A stretch of DNA of 64,000 nucleotides from Massilia psychrophila (GTDB lineage Bacteria; Pseudomonadota; Gammaproteobacteria; Burkholderiales; Burkholderiaceae_D), in assembly GCF_002760665.1 (NCBI RefSeq), contig NZ_PDOB01000007.1:87405-151404 (forward strand), given 5' to 3'. Shown here in pieces: positions 9,159 through 20,479 of this stretch. The notes beneath the pieces are model-generated. The model did no database searches, had not been told where the DNA came from, and saw nothing but the letters and a program-made list of their open reading frames with translations. The position numbers and the translations under genes are program-made. Position 1 is the stretch's first letter. Every line of letters begins with the position of its first letter.

Positions 9159-10235
9159 GTGAACGCTCCAGCCCGAAAAATCATTCATTGCGATTGCGAC
9201 TGCTTTTACGCTGCCGTCGAGATGCGCGACGACCCGTCGCTGCGCGATTTGCCGGTGGCCGTCGGCGGACGCGCTGACCAGCGCGGCGTTGTCGCTACCT
9301 GCAACTACGAGGCGCGCCGCTACGGCATCCATTCGGCGATGGCGACCGCCCAGGCGAAAAAATTGTGTCCGGAGCTGGTGATCATTGCCCCGGCGATGGA
9401 AAAATACCGCATCGCGTCGCGCCAGATTTTGGCCATCTACAACGATTATACGGACCTGGTCGAGCCGCTGTCGTTAGATGAGGCCTATCTCGACGTCTCC
9501 GGCTCGCTCCACTGCAAGGGCAGCGCCACCCTGATTGCCCAGGAAATTCGCGCGCGCATTTTCGCCACCGTCGGCATCACCGCCTCGGCCGGCGTGGCGC
9601 CCAACAAGTTCTTGGCGAAAATTGCCAGCGACTGGAACAAGCCTGATGGCCTGTTCCTGGTGCGGCCAAGCGAGGTCGATGCGTTCGTCGCCGCGCTGCC
9701 GGTAAAAAAGCTGCATGGCGTCGGCAAGGTCACCGCCGCCAAACTGAACCAGCTGGGGGCGCAGACCTGCCGCGATCTGCGCAGCTGGAGCTTGCAAGAC
9801 CTGCAGCACCATTTCGGCAGTTTCGGTGCCCGCCTGCACGACCTGTGTCGCGGCATCGACGATCGCGACGTGTCGAACTCGCGCGAACGCAAGTCGGTCA
9901 GCGTCGAGGAAACGTATACGCCGGACGTCCCCGACTTGCCGGCTTGCCTGGCCCTGCTGCCGGAATTGCACGATAACCTGTGGGCGCGGATTGAACGTTG
10001 CGGGGCGCAAAAAAACGTCAACAAGCTGTTCGTCAAGCTGCGCTTCGCCAACTTTACCCAGACGACAGTCGAGTGCGTCGGGCGCGCGCCAAACGTGGCG
10101 CAATTCGAGAAATTGATGGAAACCGGATTTGCCCGCGGCAACCAGTCGGTACGTCTGCTGGGCGTCGGCGTGCGCCTCGGCGACGCCGAAACTGTCGAGC
10201 AGATGAGACTGTTCGAAGACGGCCTTGTCGATTAG
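9159..10235 (+). CDS. dinB: DNA polymerase IV (Y-family)
   Basis: An error-prone translesion polymerase of 358 residues. The palm starts with [17 protein letters not shown] (metal-binding Asp residues), followed by the steric/nucleotide-binding region [16 protein letters not shown] and the catalytic LSLDEAYLD. Helix-hairpin-helix thumb and little-finger domains follow. The C-terminal EQMRLF resembles a sliding-clamp binding motif (QxxLF). I use the GTG at 9159 because a LexA box lies directly upstream and would be inside the gene if the earlier in-frame start at 9060 were used. The start region matches family N-termini. Confidence 0.93.
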   Translation: MNAPARKIIHCDCDCFYAAVEMRDDPSLRDLPVAVGGRADQRGVVATCNYEARRYGIHSAMATAQAKKLCPELVIIAPAMEKYRIASRQILAIYNDYTDLVEPLSLDEAYLDVSGSLHCKGSATLIAQEIRARIFATVGITASAGVAPNKFLAKIASDWNKPDGLFLVRPSEVDAFVAALPVKKLHGVGKVTAAKLNQLGAQTCRDLRSWSLQDLQHHFGSFGARLHDLCRGIDDRDVSNSRERKSVSVEETYTPDVPDLPACLALLPELHDNLWARIERCGAQKNVNKLFVKLRFANFTQTTVECVGRAPNVAQFEKLMETGFARGNQSVRLLGVGVRLGDAETVEQMRLFEDGLVD

Positions 10236-10237
10236 CC

Positions 10238-10279
10238 ACACGCTCGAAATTGCGCCGGATCGGGCGGACTCGAGCGTGT
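10238..10279. repeat. inverted repeat between dinB and rdgC
   Basis: ACACGCTCGA at 10238-10247 is repeated inverted at 10270-10279, just past dinB. There is no T tract, so it may be a weak terminator or an operator for rdgC. Confidence 0.45.
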
Positions 10280-10324
10280 AAAATGTCGTTTCTCTGCAAT
10301 GCTGAAACAATCGGATATCAAACT

Positions 10325-11221
10325 ATGTGGTTCAAGAATCTTCAGATTTACCGCCTGCCAGCACCGTGGGCATACACACCGGAACAATTGGAAGCGGCGC
10401 TCGCGCCACAAAGTTTTGTGCCTGCCACCAGCAACGAACTGCTGCGCCAGGGCTGGGATACGCCGCGCCCGAACGGCGGCCTGGTCCACGTCGTCAACAA
10501 GCAGATGCTGATCCTGCTGGGCACCGAGAAGAAGCTGCTGCCGAGCTCGGTAATCAACCAGGTCGCCAAGGCCAAGGCGGCCGAGCTGGAAGAAGCGCAA
10601 GGTTTCGCTCCGGGCAAGAAAGCAATGAAAGAACTCAAGGAACGCGTGGCCGACGAACTGCTGCCACGCGCGTTCAGCATCCGCAGCAACGTGTTCACCT
10701 GGATCGATCCGGTCAACGGCTGGCTGGTGGTCGACGCTGCCAGCCCGTCCAAGGCCGACGAGGTCATCAAGCTGCTGCTGAAAGCGGTCGACAAGCTGCC
10801 GCTCGAGAGCCTGCGCGTGCAGCGCTCGCCCGTGGCGGTGATGACGGCGTGGCTGGAAACGGACGAGGCGCCGGTCGGCTTCACCGTCGACCAGGATACC
10901 GAACTGCGCGCCACCGGCGAGAGCCGTGCCGCGGTGCGTTACGTCAAGCACGCACTGGAAGTCGATGACATCCGCCGCCACATCGCCGCCGGCAAGCAAT
11001 GCACCCGTTTGGCGATGACGTGGAACGACAAAATTTCGTTCGTGCTCACCGAATCGCTGGCGATCAAGGGCATCAAGCCGCTCGACGTCATCAAGGAAAG
11101 CGACACCTCGACCCGCAACGACGAAGAACGCTTCGACAACGACATGATGCTGATGACGGGCGAATTGTCGAAGATGATGGGCGACATCGTCGAAGCCCTC
11201 GGCGGCGAAGCAAAAGCGTAA
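10325..11221 (+). CDS. rdgC: recombination-associated protein RdgC
   Basis: A 298-residue protein that begins [11 protein letters not shown], the standard RdgC start, and keeps family motifs such as the N-terminal [15 protein letters not shown] region and [19 protein letters not shown]. RdgC forms a ring dimer that binds duplex DNA and restrains RecA. It follows SOS-controlled dinB by 89 bases but has its own ATG, and the inverted repeat in between suggests separate regulation. Length fits the family (about 300). Confidence 0.95.
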   Translation: MWFKNLQIYRLPAPWAYTPEQLEAALAPQSFVPATSNELLRQGWDTPRPNGGLVHVVNKQMLILLGTEKKLLPSSVINQVAKAKAAELEEAQGFAPGKKAMKELKERVADELLPRAFSIRSNVFTWIDPVNGWLVVDAASPSKADEVIKLLLKAVDKLPLESLRVQRSPVAVMTAWLETDEAPVGFTVDQDTELRATGESRAAVRYVKHALEVDDIRRHIAAGKQCTRLAMTWNDKISFVLTESLAIKGIKPLDVIKESDTSTRNDEERFDNDMMLMTGELSKMMGDIVEALGGEAKA

Positions 11222-11232
11222 CAACGCGCATC

Positions 11233-11258
11233 AAAAAAACCGGGTCAGACCCGTTTTT
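11233..11258 (+). terminator. rdgC terminator
   Basis: A hairpin CGGGTC/GACCCG preceded by seven A and followed by six T, twelve bases after the rdgC stop codon. Confidence 0.75.
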
Positions 11259-11280
11259 TAATAATAAAAATGGGGTCGGC

Positions 11281-11319
11281 GCCAAATAAAAATGGGGTCT
11301 GACCCCATTTTTATTTGGC
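11281..11319. repeat. 19-bp-arm palindrome with GGGGTCTGACCCC core
   Basis: Bases 11281-11299 pair perfectly with 11301-11319 around the single central base 11300. The same AAAAATGGGGTC arm also appears upstream at 11265-11276. It sits between convergent rdgC and the asparaginase-like gene and can end both transcripts. Confidence 0.75.
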
Positions 11320-11324
11320 CCTTT

Positions 11325-11810
11325 TTAGAGCGGCTGAAACACGCCCGCGGTGCGGTTTTTCGTCACCTTGTCCCACCCAAACACCTGTCCGTTCATCGCC
11401 ACGTACACCCCTGGCGGCAAGACCTGCGCGACGCCGCTGGCGAACCCGAGATTGAACAGCGCATCCGAGTTGGCGATTTCGTACGGGATCATCGCGCCGG
11501 TCAGTACGATCGTCTTGTCCAGCGCGGCTGGACCGAGCACGCCAGCCGTTTCGCGCATCGTGTCGGTTCCGTGGATTATGACGATGGCGGGTTCGGCGCA
11601 AGCACGGCACGACGCCAGTACGCGCTGGCGGTCGGCGTCCATCATGTCGAGCGAGTCGAGCAGCGGCAATTGTTCGAGTGCGACCGCAATCGTCATGCGC
11701 GTGCGCGCCAGCGCAGCCGGCAGGTGGCTGTCGGCGAAGCCAAGCGTGCCCGTCAGTTCGTCGTAATGTTTGTCGAAGGTGCCGCCGGTGGCGATGATGC
11801 GCAAATTCAT
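11325..11810 (-). CDS. asparaginase-like (N-terminal domain only) protein
   Basis: A 161-residue protein equivalent to the N-terminal catalytic half of type I/II L-asparaginases: the first catalytic Thr is in RIIATGGTFDK and the second in IVIIHGTDTMRETA, followed by KTIVLTGAMIPYEI. The usual C-terminal domain is missing, yet the protein ends cleanly and has a normal start, so this looks like the naturally short single-domain form rather than a broken gene. Its substrate and activity are not known to me. It converges on rdgC across a palindrome. Confidence 0.75.
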   Translation of the reverse strand: MNLRIIATGGTFDKHYDELTGTLGFADSHLPAALARTRMTIAVALEQLPLLDSLDMMDADRQRVLASCRACAEPAIVIIHGTDTMRETAGVLGPAALDKTIVLTGAMIPYEIANSDALFNLGFASGVAQVLPPGVYVAMNGQVFGWDKVTKNRTAGVFQPL

Positions 11811-11950
11811 AATGGTGTGGAGGTAGATGAAGAAAAGTGTTCAATGATAGCGGGTACCACAGCCGCTGTCGAAAAACACAGATTGGCTGTATCCGCTAGA
11901 ATCTCTGTCAGCGCTTCAGACCACTTGGCTTTTTTTGCACGCATTCTTTG

Positions 11951-12703
11951 ATGAAAACCGTCGCCCCCGGAACTGTTATTTTTCACCGCCACCGCGGCTA
12001 CGGCGTGATCACCCACGTCAACCTGCTCACCGGCTGGATCAGCGCGCGCTTTGGCAGCGAAGCGCGCACCCTCGACCTTAACCTGTCGACCGACGACGTC
12101 CAGCACGCCGACGGCGAGGCGATCCTGTTTCGCCGCGCGCCGCCCGACCGCATGCCGCACGCGCGCCTGATGGCGATGGTGCGCGCGCTGCACCAGGCCG
12201 GCTACGAAAAGCTGTATCTGTATTCCTGGCCGAAACCGTCCGGGCTGCACTGGCGCTGGCACCTGTTTACCGGAAAGCGCGACTGGATGCAGCGGCCGTG
12301 GCGCGAAGGCTGGTACGGCTCGGGCGCCGATTACAACGTCAACCCGGTCATGGGATGGGGCGATACTCCCGGCGCCACCACCGACGAACTGGTGACGGCG
12401 CTGGCCAAATTTGATCCGCAAGGCCTGGCCCAGGCCCTCGGGCGCGACGAGGACCACACCGCGTGGTTCGAAACCGTCTGCGCGGCGCTGCTGCCTGGCT
12501 ACATGTATAGCCTGGACATGGAACGCGCCACCGCCGATGGCTTGCGCGAGACGCCGCCGGTGCCGGTGATTGCGGTGCGCGCCAGCGTGCAGCCGTATTC
12601 CGGGCCGCAACTGAGCTGGCCGCCGGGATGGGCCGGCCTGTGGACGCGCGCCCACGTGATGCCCGCGCCGAAAATCATTATTACCGGTGAGCCGGTCAGG
12701 TGA
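11951..12703 (+). CDS. hypothetical protein, 250 residues
   Basis: A soluble protein without signal peptide or membrane segment. An N-terminal beta-rich part (GTVIFHRHRGYGVITHVN, then GWISARFGSEARTLDL) resembles small barrel modules, and the rest is rich in Trp, Tyr and Pro (LYSWPKPSGLHWRWHLFTG). The ATG at 11951 follows a TTG that is also in frame; I take ATG. I do not recognise a family and give no function. Confidence 0.6.
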   Translation: MKTVAPGTVIFHRHRGYGVITHVNLLTGWISARFGSEARTLDLNLSTDDVQHADGEAILFRRAPPDRMPHARLMAMVRALHQAGYEKLYLYSWPKPSGLHWRWHLFTGKRDWMQRPWREGWYGSGADYNVNPVMGWGDTPGATTDELVTALAKFDPQGLAQALGRDEDHTAWFETVCAALLPGYMYSLDMERATADGLRETPPVPVIAVRASVQPYSGPQLSWPPGWAGLWTRAHVMPAPKIIITGEPVR

Positions 12704-12710
12704 ATCTGCC

Positions 12711-12747
12711 TAGACCGTCGTCCCCGCTGCGCGACAACGACGGTCTA
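12711..12747. repeat. intergenic palindrome, terminator-like
   Basis: TAGACCGTCGT at 12711-12721 pairs with ACGACGGTCTA at 12737-12747. The loop CCCCGCTGCGCGACA is shared with other intergenic repeats of this window. It lies between two convergent genes. Confidence 0.65.
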
Positions 12748-12754
12748 CAGTAAA

Positions 12755-13744
12755 TTACTGCCCCAACGCCTCCGGATTTAAAATCCCGCTCGGCTTGCCT
12801 TCGGCAAAATTGACGATGTTGCGGAACGCCGCCTCGAAATACAGCTCGTAACTGTCGCGCTCGACGTAGCCCAGGTGCGGCGTCGCCAGCACCGTCGGCA
12901 TGCGCAGCAGCGCCGCGCCGGGCGCCAGCGGTTCGCTGGTGAACACGTCGAGCGCCGCCCAGCCTGGATGCCCCTGCGCCAGCGCCGCCTCCAGCGCGCC
13001 TTCTTCCACCAGCTCGGCGCGGCTGGTGTTGACGAACAGCGCCGTCTGCTTCATCCGCGCGAGGTCGGCGGCGGTAACGATGCCGCGCGTTGCCTCGCTT
13101 AGCCGCAGGTGCAGCGTCAAGACATCGGCCCGCTCGAAGAAATCCTCGGTTGATGCCGCCGCCTGATAGCCGTCGGCGCTCGCCGCCGCCAGGCTCGCCG
13201 CGCTGCCCCACACCATCACGTGCATGCCGAACGCCTTGCCGTAGCCGGCGATGAGCTTGCCGATCTTGCCGTAGCCCCAAATCGCCAGGGTGCGGCCTTT
13301 GAGCACGCTGCCCAGGCCATTGAGGGCAGGATTGATCGACGCGCTCTGCCACAATCCATCTTTCAGGTTGCTTGCGTACGGCACGATCTTGCGGCTGGCC
13401 GCCATGATCAGTGCCCACGTCAGCTCGGCCGGCGCCACAGGCGAGCCGACGCCTTCGGCAATAGCGACGCCGCGTTCGGTCGCCGCGGCGACGTCGATAT
13501 GGCCGGCCACCTTGCCGGTCTGCGCAATGAGCCGCAAGTTCGGCAGCCGGGCCAGCAGGGCGCTTGAGATGGCGCTGCGCTCGCGGATCAGCACCAGCGC
13601 CTCGAACGGCGCCAGCCGGATCGCCAGTTGGCCGAGCCCGCGGGTCGAACTGTTGAACACCTTGACGTCATGCCCTGCCAGCAAGGCGAAGCAGTCGAGG
13701 GAGCGCACAGCATCCTGGTAATCGTCGAGGATAGCTATTTTCAT
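12755..13744 (-). CDS. D-2-hydroxyacid dehydrogenase family protein
   Basis: A 329-residue NAD(P)-dependent oxidoreductase of the D-isomer-specific 2-hydroxyacid dehydrogenase family (phosphoglycerate dehydrogenase-like). The Rossmann nucleotide-binding loop is LAIWGYGKIGKLIAGYG near residue 155. The catalytic Arg is in VNTSRAELVEEGAL, a Glu follows, and the catalytic His is in ATPHLGYVERD. The substrate cannot be read from sequence. Two 15-bp direct repeats lie just upstream of the start. Confidence 0.85.
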   Translation of the reverse strand: MKIAILDDYQDAVRSLDCFALLAGHDVKVFNSSTRGLGQLAIRLAPFEALVLIRERSAISSALLARLPNLRLIAQTGKVAGHIDVAAATERGVAIAEGVGSPVAPAELTWALIMAASRKIVPYASNLKDGLWQSASINPALNGLGSVLKGRTLAIWGYGKIGKLIAGYGKAFGMHVMVWGSAASLAAASADGYQAAASTEDFFERADVLTLHLRLSEATRGIVTAADLARMKQTALFVNTSRAELVEEGALEAALAQGHPGWAALDVFTSEPLAPGAALLRMPTVLATPHLGYVERDSYELYFEAAFRNIVNFAEGKPSGILNPEALGQ

Positions 13745-14116
13745 TTTGATTGGCAGGTAAATAACAAAAGTTTGTAGGTAAATAACAAAATATGAACGCG
13801 GGGAAATAGGTTACTACATTAGTCAACTATTATTACTACAAATTTGGCGCTTTGCCGTTTTAATCACGGTTTTGGAGGTGTACAATCGCCCCACATTTTG
13901 GGAATCAAGCCTTGGATGCGACGCCTCTTACGCCTACCGTACGACGTGATTGCAAACGCGGCCAGCTTCCCGGCACCGGTTTTCCATTCGCCCGCGCACC
14001 CGCCGGGCAGGCGACACGACCGTCGAATCGCCGGCCATTGTTGTCCGGATGGCCAGGGGCGCAAGCCAGGCTGATGGCGGTCCCGACCACAATTCTTTAT
14101 TGCATTGGAGGTAGAT
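13745..14116. other. intergenic gap, pckG leader region
   Basis: About 370 bp between divergent genes. The left 100 bp is AT-rich with two direct repeats. The right part is GC-rich and has no convincing ORF. A GGAGG at 14107-14111 is the pckG ribosome binding site. Confidence 0.5.
13755..13790. promoter_or_regulatory. two phased 15-bp direct repeats
   Basis: AGGTAAATAACAAAA occurs at 13755-13769 and again at 13776-13790, a 21-bp period (two helical turns), 11 bases before the dehydrogenase start. This is the layout expected of a tandem regulator-binding site. Confidence 0.45.
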
Positions 14117-15982
14117 ATGAACCAGCCCGTCATGCGCGGTGTTTCCGCACTGAACGCCCCAGCTTACATTAAACATCAGAAGCTCATTAATTGGGTGGCG
14201 GAAATCGCGGCGCTTGCCAAGCCCGACTGCGTCTATTGGTGCGACGGCTCGCAGGAAGAGTACGACCGGCTGTGCGCCGAGATGGTTGCCGCCGGCACCA
14301 TGAAACGGCTCGATCCCGCCAAGCGCCCGAATTCCTTCCTCGCCTGTTCCGACCCGACCGACGTGGCGCGTGTCGAAGACCGCACCTATATCTGTTCCGA
14401 AACGAAAGAGCAGGCCGGGCCGACCAACAACTGGATGGCCCCGGCCGAGATGCGCGAAACCTTGCTCGGCCTGTTCGACGGCTGCATGGCCGGGCGCACG
14501 ATGTATGTCGTGCCGTTTTCGATGGGCCCGATCGGTTCGCCCATCGCCCACATCGGCGTCGAACTGTCCGACTCGCCTTACGTCGCCGTCAACATGCGCA
14601 TCATGACGCGCATGGGCCGCGCCGTCTACGACGTGCTGGGTGGCGAGGGCGACTTCGTGCCGGCCGTGCACAGTGTCGGGGCGCCGCTGGGCGCCGGCCA
14701 GCAGAGCGTCCCCTGGCCTTGCAACGATACCAAATACATCGTCCACTTCCCCGACACGCGCGAGATCTGGTCATACGGCTCCGGCTATGGCGGCAACGCG
14801 CTGCTCGGAAAAAAATGCTTCGCGCTGCGCATCGCCTCCCACATGGGCAACCAGGAAGCGCGGCAGGGCGGCTCCGGCTGGCTCGCCGAACACATGCTGA
14901 TCCTCGGCGTCGAATCACCCGAAGGCAAGAAGCACTACGTCGCGGCAGCCTTCCCTTCGGCCTGCGGCAAGACCAATTTCGCCATGATGATCCCGCCGGC
15001 CAGTTTCAAGGGCTGGAAAGTAACCACCATCGGCGACGACATCGCCTGGATCAAGCCAGGCGCCGACGGCCGCCTGTATGCGATCAATCCGGAAGCCGGC
15101 TACTTCGGCGTCGCGCCCGGCACCAACGAGCAGACCAACTACAACTGCATGGCCTCGCTGCGCCAGAACACCATCTTCACCAACGTCGCGCTGACCGACG
15201 ACGGCGATGTCTGGTGGGAAGGTTTGACCCGCGAGGCGCCGGCCCACCTGATCGACTGGCAAGGCAAGGATTGGACGGCGCAATCGGGCACCAAGGCGGC
15301 CCATCCGAACTCGCGCTTTACGGTGACGGCAACGCAAAATCCGGTGCTCGACCCAGCATGGGACGATCCGGCCGGCGTGCCGATTTCCGCCTTCATTTTC
15401 GGCGGCCGCCGCTCCAGCACGGTGCCGTTGGTGACCGAAGCGCGCAACTGGGTCGAAGGCGTGTACATGGCCGCGACGATGGGTTCCGAAACCACCGCGG
15501 CGGCCGCCGCCAAGGTCGGCATCGTGCGGCGCGATCCGTTCGCCATGCTGCCCTTCATCGGCTACAACATGAGCGACTACTTCCGCCACTGGCTCGACAT
15601 CGGCGCCAAGGCAGGCGCCGACAATCCGGCCGCGCTGCCGAAAATTTACTGCGTCAACTGGTTCCGCACCGATGAAGAAGGAAAATTCGTCTGGCCGGGT
15701 TTCGGCGACAACGTGCGCGTACTGAAGTGGATGCTGGACCGCGTCGACGGCAAAGCGGGCGGGGTCGACAACCTGTTTGGCATCACGCCGGCATTCGGCG
15801 ACCTGAACCTGGAGGGGCTCGATTTCACGCGCCAGCAGTTCGAGACCATCACGTCGATCGACCGCGACGCCTGGAAAGACGAAGTCAAACTGCACGACGA
15901 GCTGTTCGACAAGCTGGCGTATCACTTGCCGCAGGAATTGGTCGATATCAGGCAGGCGCTGGAGGCAAGGCTGGCGAGCTAG
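14117..15982 (+). CDS. pckG: phosphoenolpyruvate carboxykinase (GTP)
   Basis: Converts oxaloacetate and GTP to phosphoenolpyruvate, the entry step of gluconeogenesis. At 621 residues it has the normal length of the GTP-using class. The kinase P-loop is [13 protein letters not shown] and the metal-binding region [11 protein letters not shown], and the family motifs [20 protein letters not shown] and [19 protein letters not shown] are present. The ATG at 14117 is preceded at five bases by GGAGG; a TTG four codons earlier overlaps that site and is unlikely to be used. Confidence 0.96.
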   Translation: MNQPVMRGVSALNAPAYIKHQKLINWVAEIAALAKPDCVYWCDGSQEEYDRLCAEMVAAGTMKRLDPAKRPNSFLACSDPTDVARVEDRTYICSETKEQAGPTNNWMAPAEMRETLLGLFDGCMAGRTMYVVPFSMGPIGSPIAHIGVELSDSPYVAVNMRIMTRMGRAVYDVLGGEGDFVPAVHSVGAPLGAGQQSVPWPCNDTKYIVHFPDTREIWSYGSGYGGNALLGKKCFALRIASHMGNQEARQGGSGWLAEHMLILGVESPEGKKHYVAAAFPSACGKTNFAMMIPPASFKGWKVTTIGDDIAWIKPGADGRLYAINPEAGYFGVAPGTNEQTNYNCMASLRQNTIFTNVALTDDGDVWWEGLTREAPAHLIDWQGKDWTAQSGTKAAHPNSRFTVTATQNPVLDPAWDDPAGVPISAFIFGGRRSSTVPLVTEARNWVEGVYMAATMGSETTAAAAAKVGIVRRDPFAMLPFIGYNMSDYFRHWLDIGAKAGADNPAALPKIYCVNWFRTDEEGKFVWPGFGDNVRVLKWMLDRVDGKAGGVDNLFGITPAFGDLNLEGLDFTRQQFETITSIDRDAWKDEVKLHDELFDKLAYHLPQELVDIRQALEARLAS

Positions 15983-15990
15983 AAAATTGC

Positions 15991-16033
15991 CGTCGTCCTG
16001 GCAAACGCGGTCCCCGCTTTCGCCAGGACGACG
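15991..16033. repeat. intergenic palindrome / bidirectional terminator
   Basis: CGTCGTCCTGGC at 15991-16002 pairs with GCCAGGACGACG at 16022-16033, and inner bases also pair (GCGG/CCGC). It lies between the converging pckG and uvrA and belongs to the AGGACGACG repeat family of this window. Confidence 0.65.
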
Positions 16034-16076
16034 TTTATATTGCGCCAGCCTGAAGGCAACGTGCTCGCGCTTCTCC

Positions 16077-18938
<2,862 letters not shown>

Positions 18939-19332
18939 GAATCTAAATGGCTTTCAAATGGTTTGCGAGGCCGGCGCACGTGACTGCAAGCGTTGAGCGG
19001 GCCAAAAATTGGGATAGCCTTCTACTATAGCTGGTTTTATTTTTCGTCGTAATTCACGGCAAAGTCAAACACAGCTATTTCGCCCGGCAGGGCAGGCACC
19101 AGGGTGGGCTGGCAGGTTAGCAGGGTACGGGCTTGTGACTCCACGCTTAGTTGGGTTGGATCAACGGCGTTGCAATGACAAATGCGTCAGGAGTTCAAAA
19201 TAAAATTGGGCGGGCGAAGGTAGCAAACGTGGTCAAGTGCAGCGATAATAGCGTGTGTTCAAACGCACACCGATATCCCTGGCGCTTAGTCAAGTGCAGA
19301 GCCAGGGTCCAATAAATTCAGAGGAGCATCAC
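18939..19332. other. uvrA-ssb divergent intergenic region
   Basis: About 390 bp that must hold the promoters of both genes. I looked for a CTG-N10-CAG LexA site, as found between these genes in enterobacteria, and saw none. No other gene or strong hairpin is visible. Confidence 0.5.
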
Positions 19333-19833
19333 ATGGCATCTGTTAACAAGGTCATTATTGTCGGCAACCTGGGCCGCGACCCGGAAATCCGCTACATGCC
19401 AAGCGGCGACGCGATCGCCAACATCGCCGTCGCCACATCGTACAAGTCGAAAGATAAAAACACCGGCGAGCAGAAAGAGCTGACCGAGTGGCACCGCATT
19501 TCCTTCTTTGGCCGCCTGGCCGAGATCGTCGGCCAGTACCTGAAAAAAGGGTCGTCCGTCTACGTCGAAGGCCGGCTGCAAACCCGTAAATACACCGACA
19601 AGGACGGCGTCGAGAAGTACGCGACCGAAATCGTTGCCGAGAACATGCAGATGCTGGGCGGACGCCAGGGCATGGGCGACGCCGGCGGCGACGATGGCGG
19701 CGGCTACGAAAACAGCGCCCCGAGCCGTCCACAGCAGCAAGCGCCACGCCAGGCTCCGCCTGCGCCGGCCGCCCGTCCGCAGCCGAAGCCGGCGCCGAAT
19801 TTCTCGGACATGGATGACGACATCCCGTTCTGA
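19333..19833 (+). CDS. ssb: single-stranded DNA-binding protein
   Basis: A 166-residue SSB. The OB fold is recognisable from [20 protein letters not shown] through [20 protein letters not shown] to [14 protein letters not shown] (about residues 1-108). A Gly/Pro/Gln-rich linker follows, and the C-terminal acidic tip is DMDDDIPF, which recruits partner proteins. AGAGGA lies before the ATG at 19333; the in-frame start at 19255 adds unrelated sequence. Confidence 0.97.
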   Translation: MASVNKVIIVGNLGRDPEIRYMPSGDAIANIAVATSYKSKDKNTGEQKELTEWHRISFFGRLAEIVGQYLKKGSSVYVEGRLQTRKYTDKDGVEKYATEIVAENMQMLGGRQGMGDAGGDDGGGYENSAPSRPQQQAPRQAPPAPAARPQPKPAPNFSDMDDDIPF

Positions 19834-19868
19834 CGAGCACTTTCAAGATCGTGTCAATAACCCCAACT

Positions 19869-19906
19869 AAAACCCCGGTTCGCCCTATGGCAACCGGGGT
19901 TTTTTT
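19869..19906 (+). terminator. ssb terminator
   Basis: The stem AAAACCCCGGTT/AACCGGGGTTTT with a 13-base loop and a continuing T tract, 35 bases after ssb. Confidence 0.9.
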
Positions 19907-19994
19907 CTTGTCGGCAGTAACCTGCATGGCAAAACTGTTGGCCTGCGCGGTCATCGCCGCGCTGAAATCGCGGTGCCCGGCAGCCGCCGGGTTT

Positions 19995-20294
19995 TTAAAA
20001 CCCCGTCAGCGCCACTTCCGTGTGCGTCACATTCGGCGGTCGCGCAAAGAAGCCGCCGGCCAGGCGGCGCCATTCCTGAAAATCGGCGCTTTGGCGGAAA
20101 TGCACTTCATGGTCTTCCAGCGTGTTCCATGCAACGACCAACAGGTAGTTGTCGGGTTGTTCGATGCGCTTTTCGATGCGCATCGCGGTGCAGCCGCGGG
20201 CGCGCTGGAACAGGGGGGCAGCCTGCGCCACCGCGGCGAGAAAGGCGGCGTCGGTGCCTGGTTTGATCTGGATGTCGGCTAATTCTGTGATCAT
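19995..20294 (-). CDS. antibiotic biosynthesis monooxygenase (ABM) domain protein
   Basis: A 99-residue single-domain protein with the ferredoxin-like ABM layout: a first strand ADIQIKPGTDAAFLAAV, central CTAMRIEKRIEQPDNYLLVV and WNTLEDHEVHFRQSADFQEW. ABM proteins are small dimeric enzymes or heme/quinone-binding proteins; the substrate here is unknown. The ATG at 20294 has AGGAG seven bases upstream, and an upstream in-frame ATG would add 48 residues foreign to the family. Confidence 0.75.
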   Translation of the reverse strand: MITELADIQIKPGTDAAFLAAVAQAAPLFQRARGCTAMRIEKRIEQPDNYLLVVAWNTLEDHEVHFRQSADFQEWRRLAGGFFARPPNVTHTEVALTGF

Positions 20295-20479
20295 GGTCGC
20301 TCCTGGGGCTGTGTGTGAATCGATGGGCGTGTAGCTTATCACTAGTGCCACGCCCTTGGGCCGCGCGCTTGCAAGAGTTGGCAAAGCATCTTTGCTTGCA
20401 CACTTCGCTCTAATTAGATGAAAAAAAAGATTACGCAACTGGTAGACTGACCGGCTCTAATTTGCCTGGATGAATTATT

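Noticed and set aside
18939..19332. Search for an SOS box between uvrA and ssb
   Set aside because: No CTG-N10-CAG sequence found in either orientation; the enterobacterial arrangement is not supported here.
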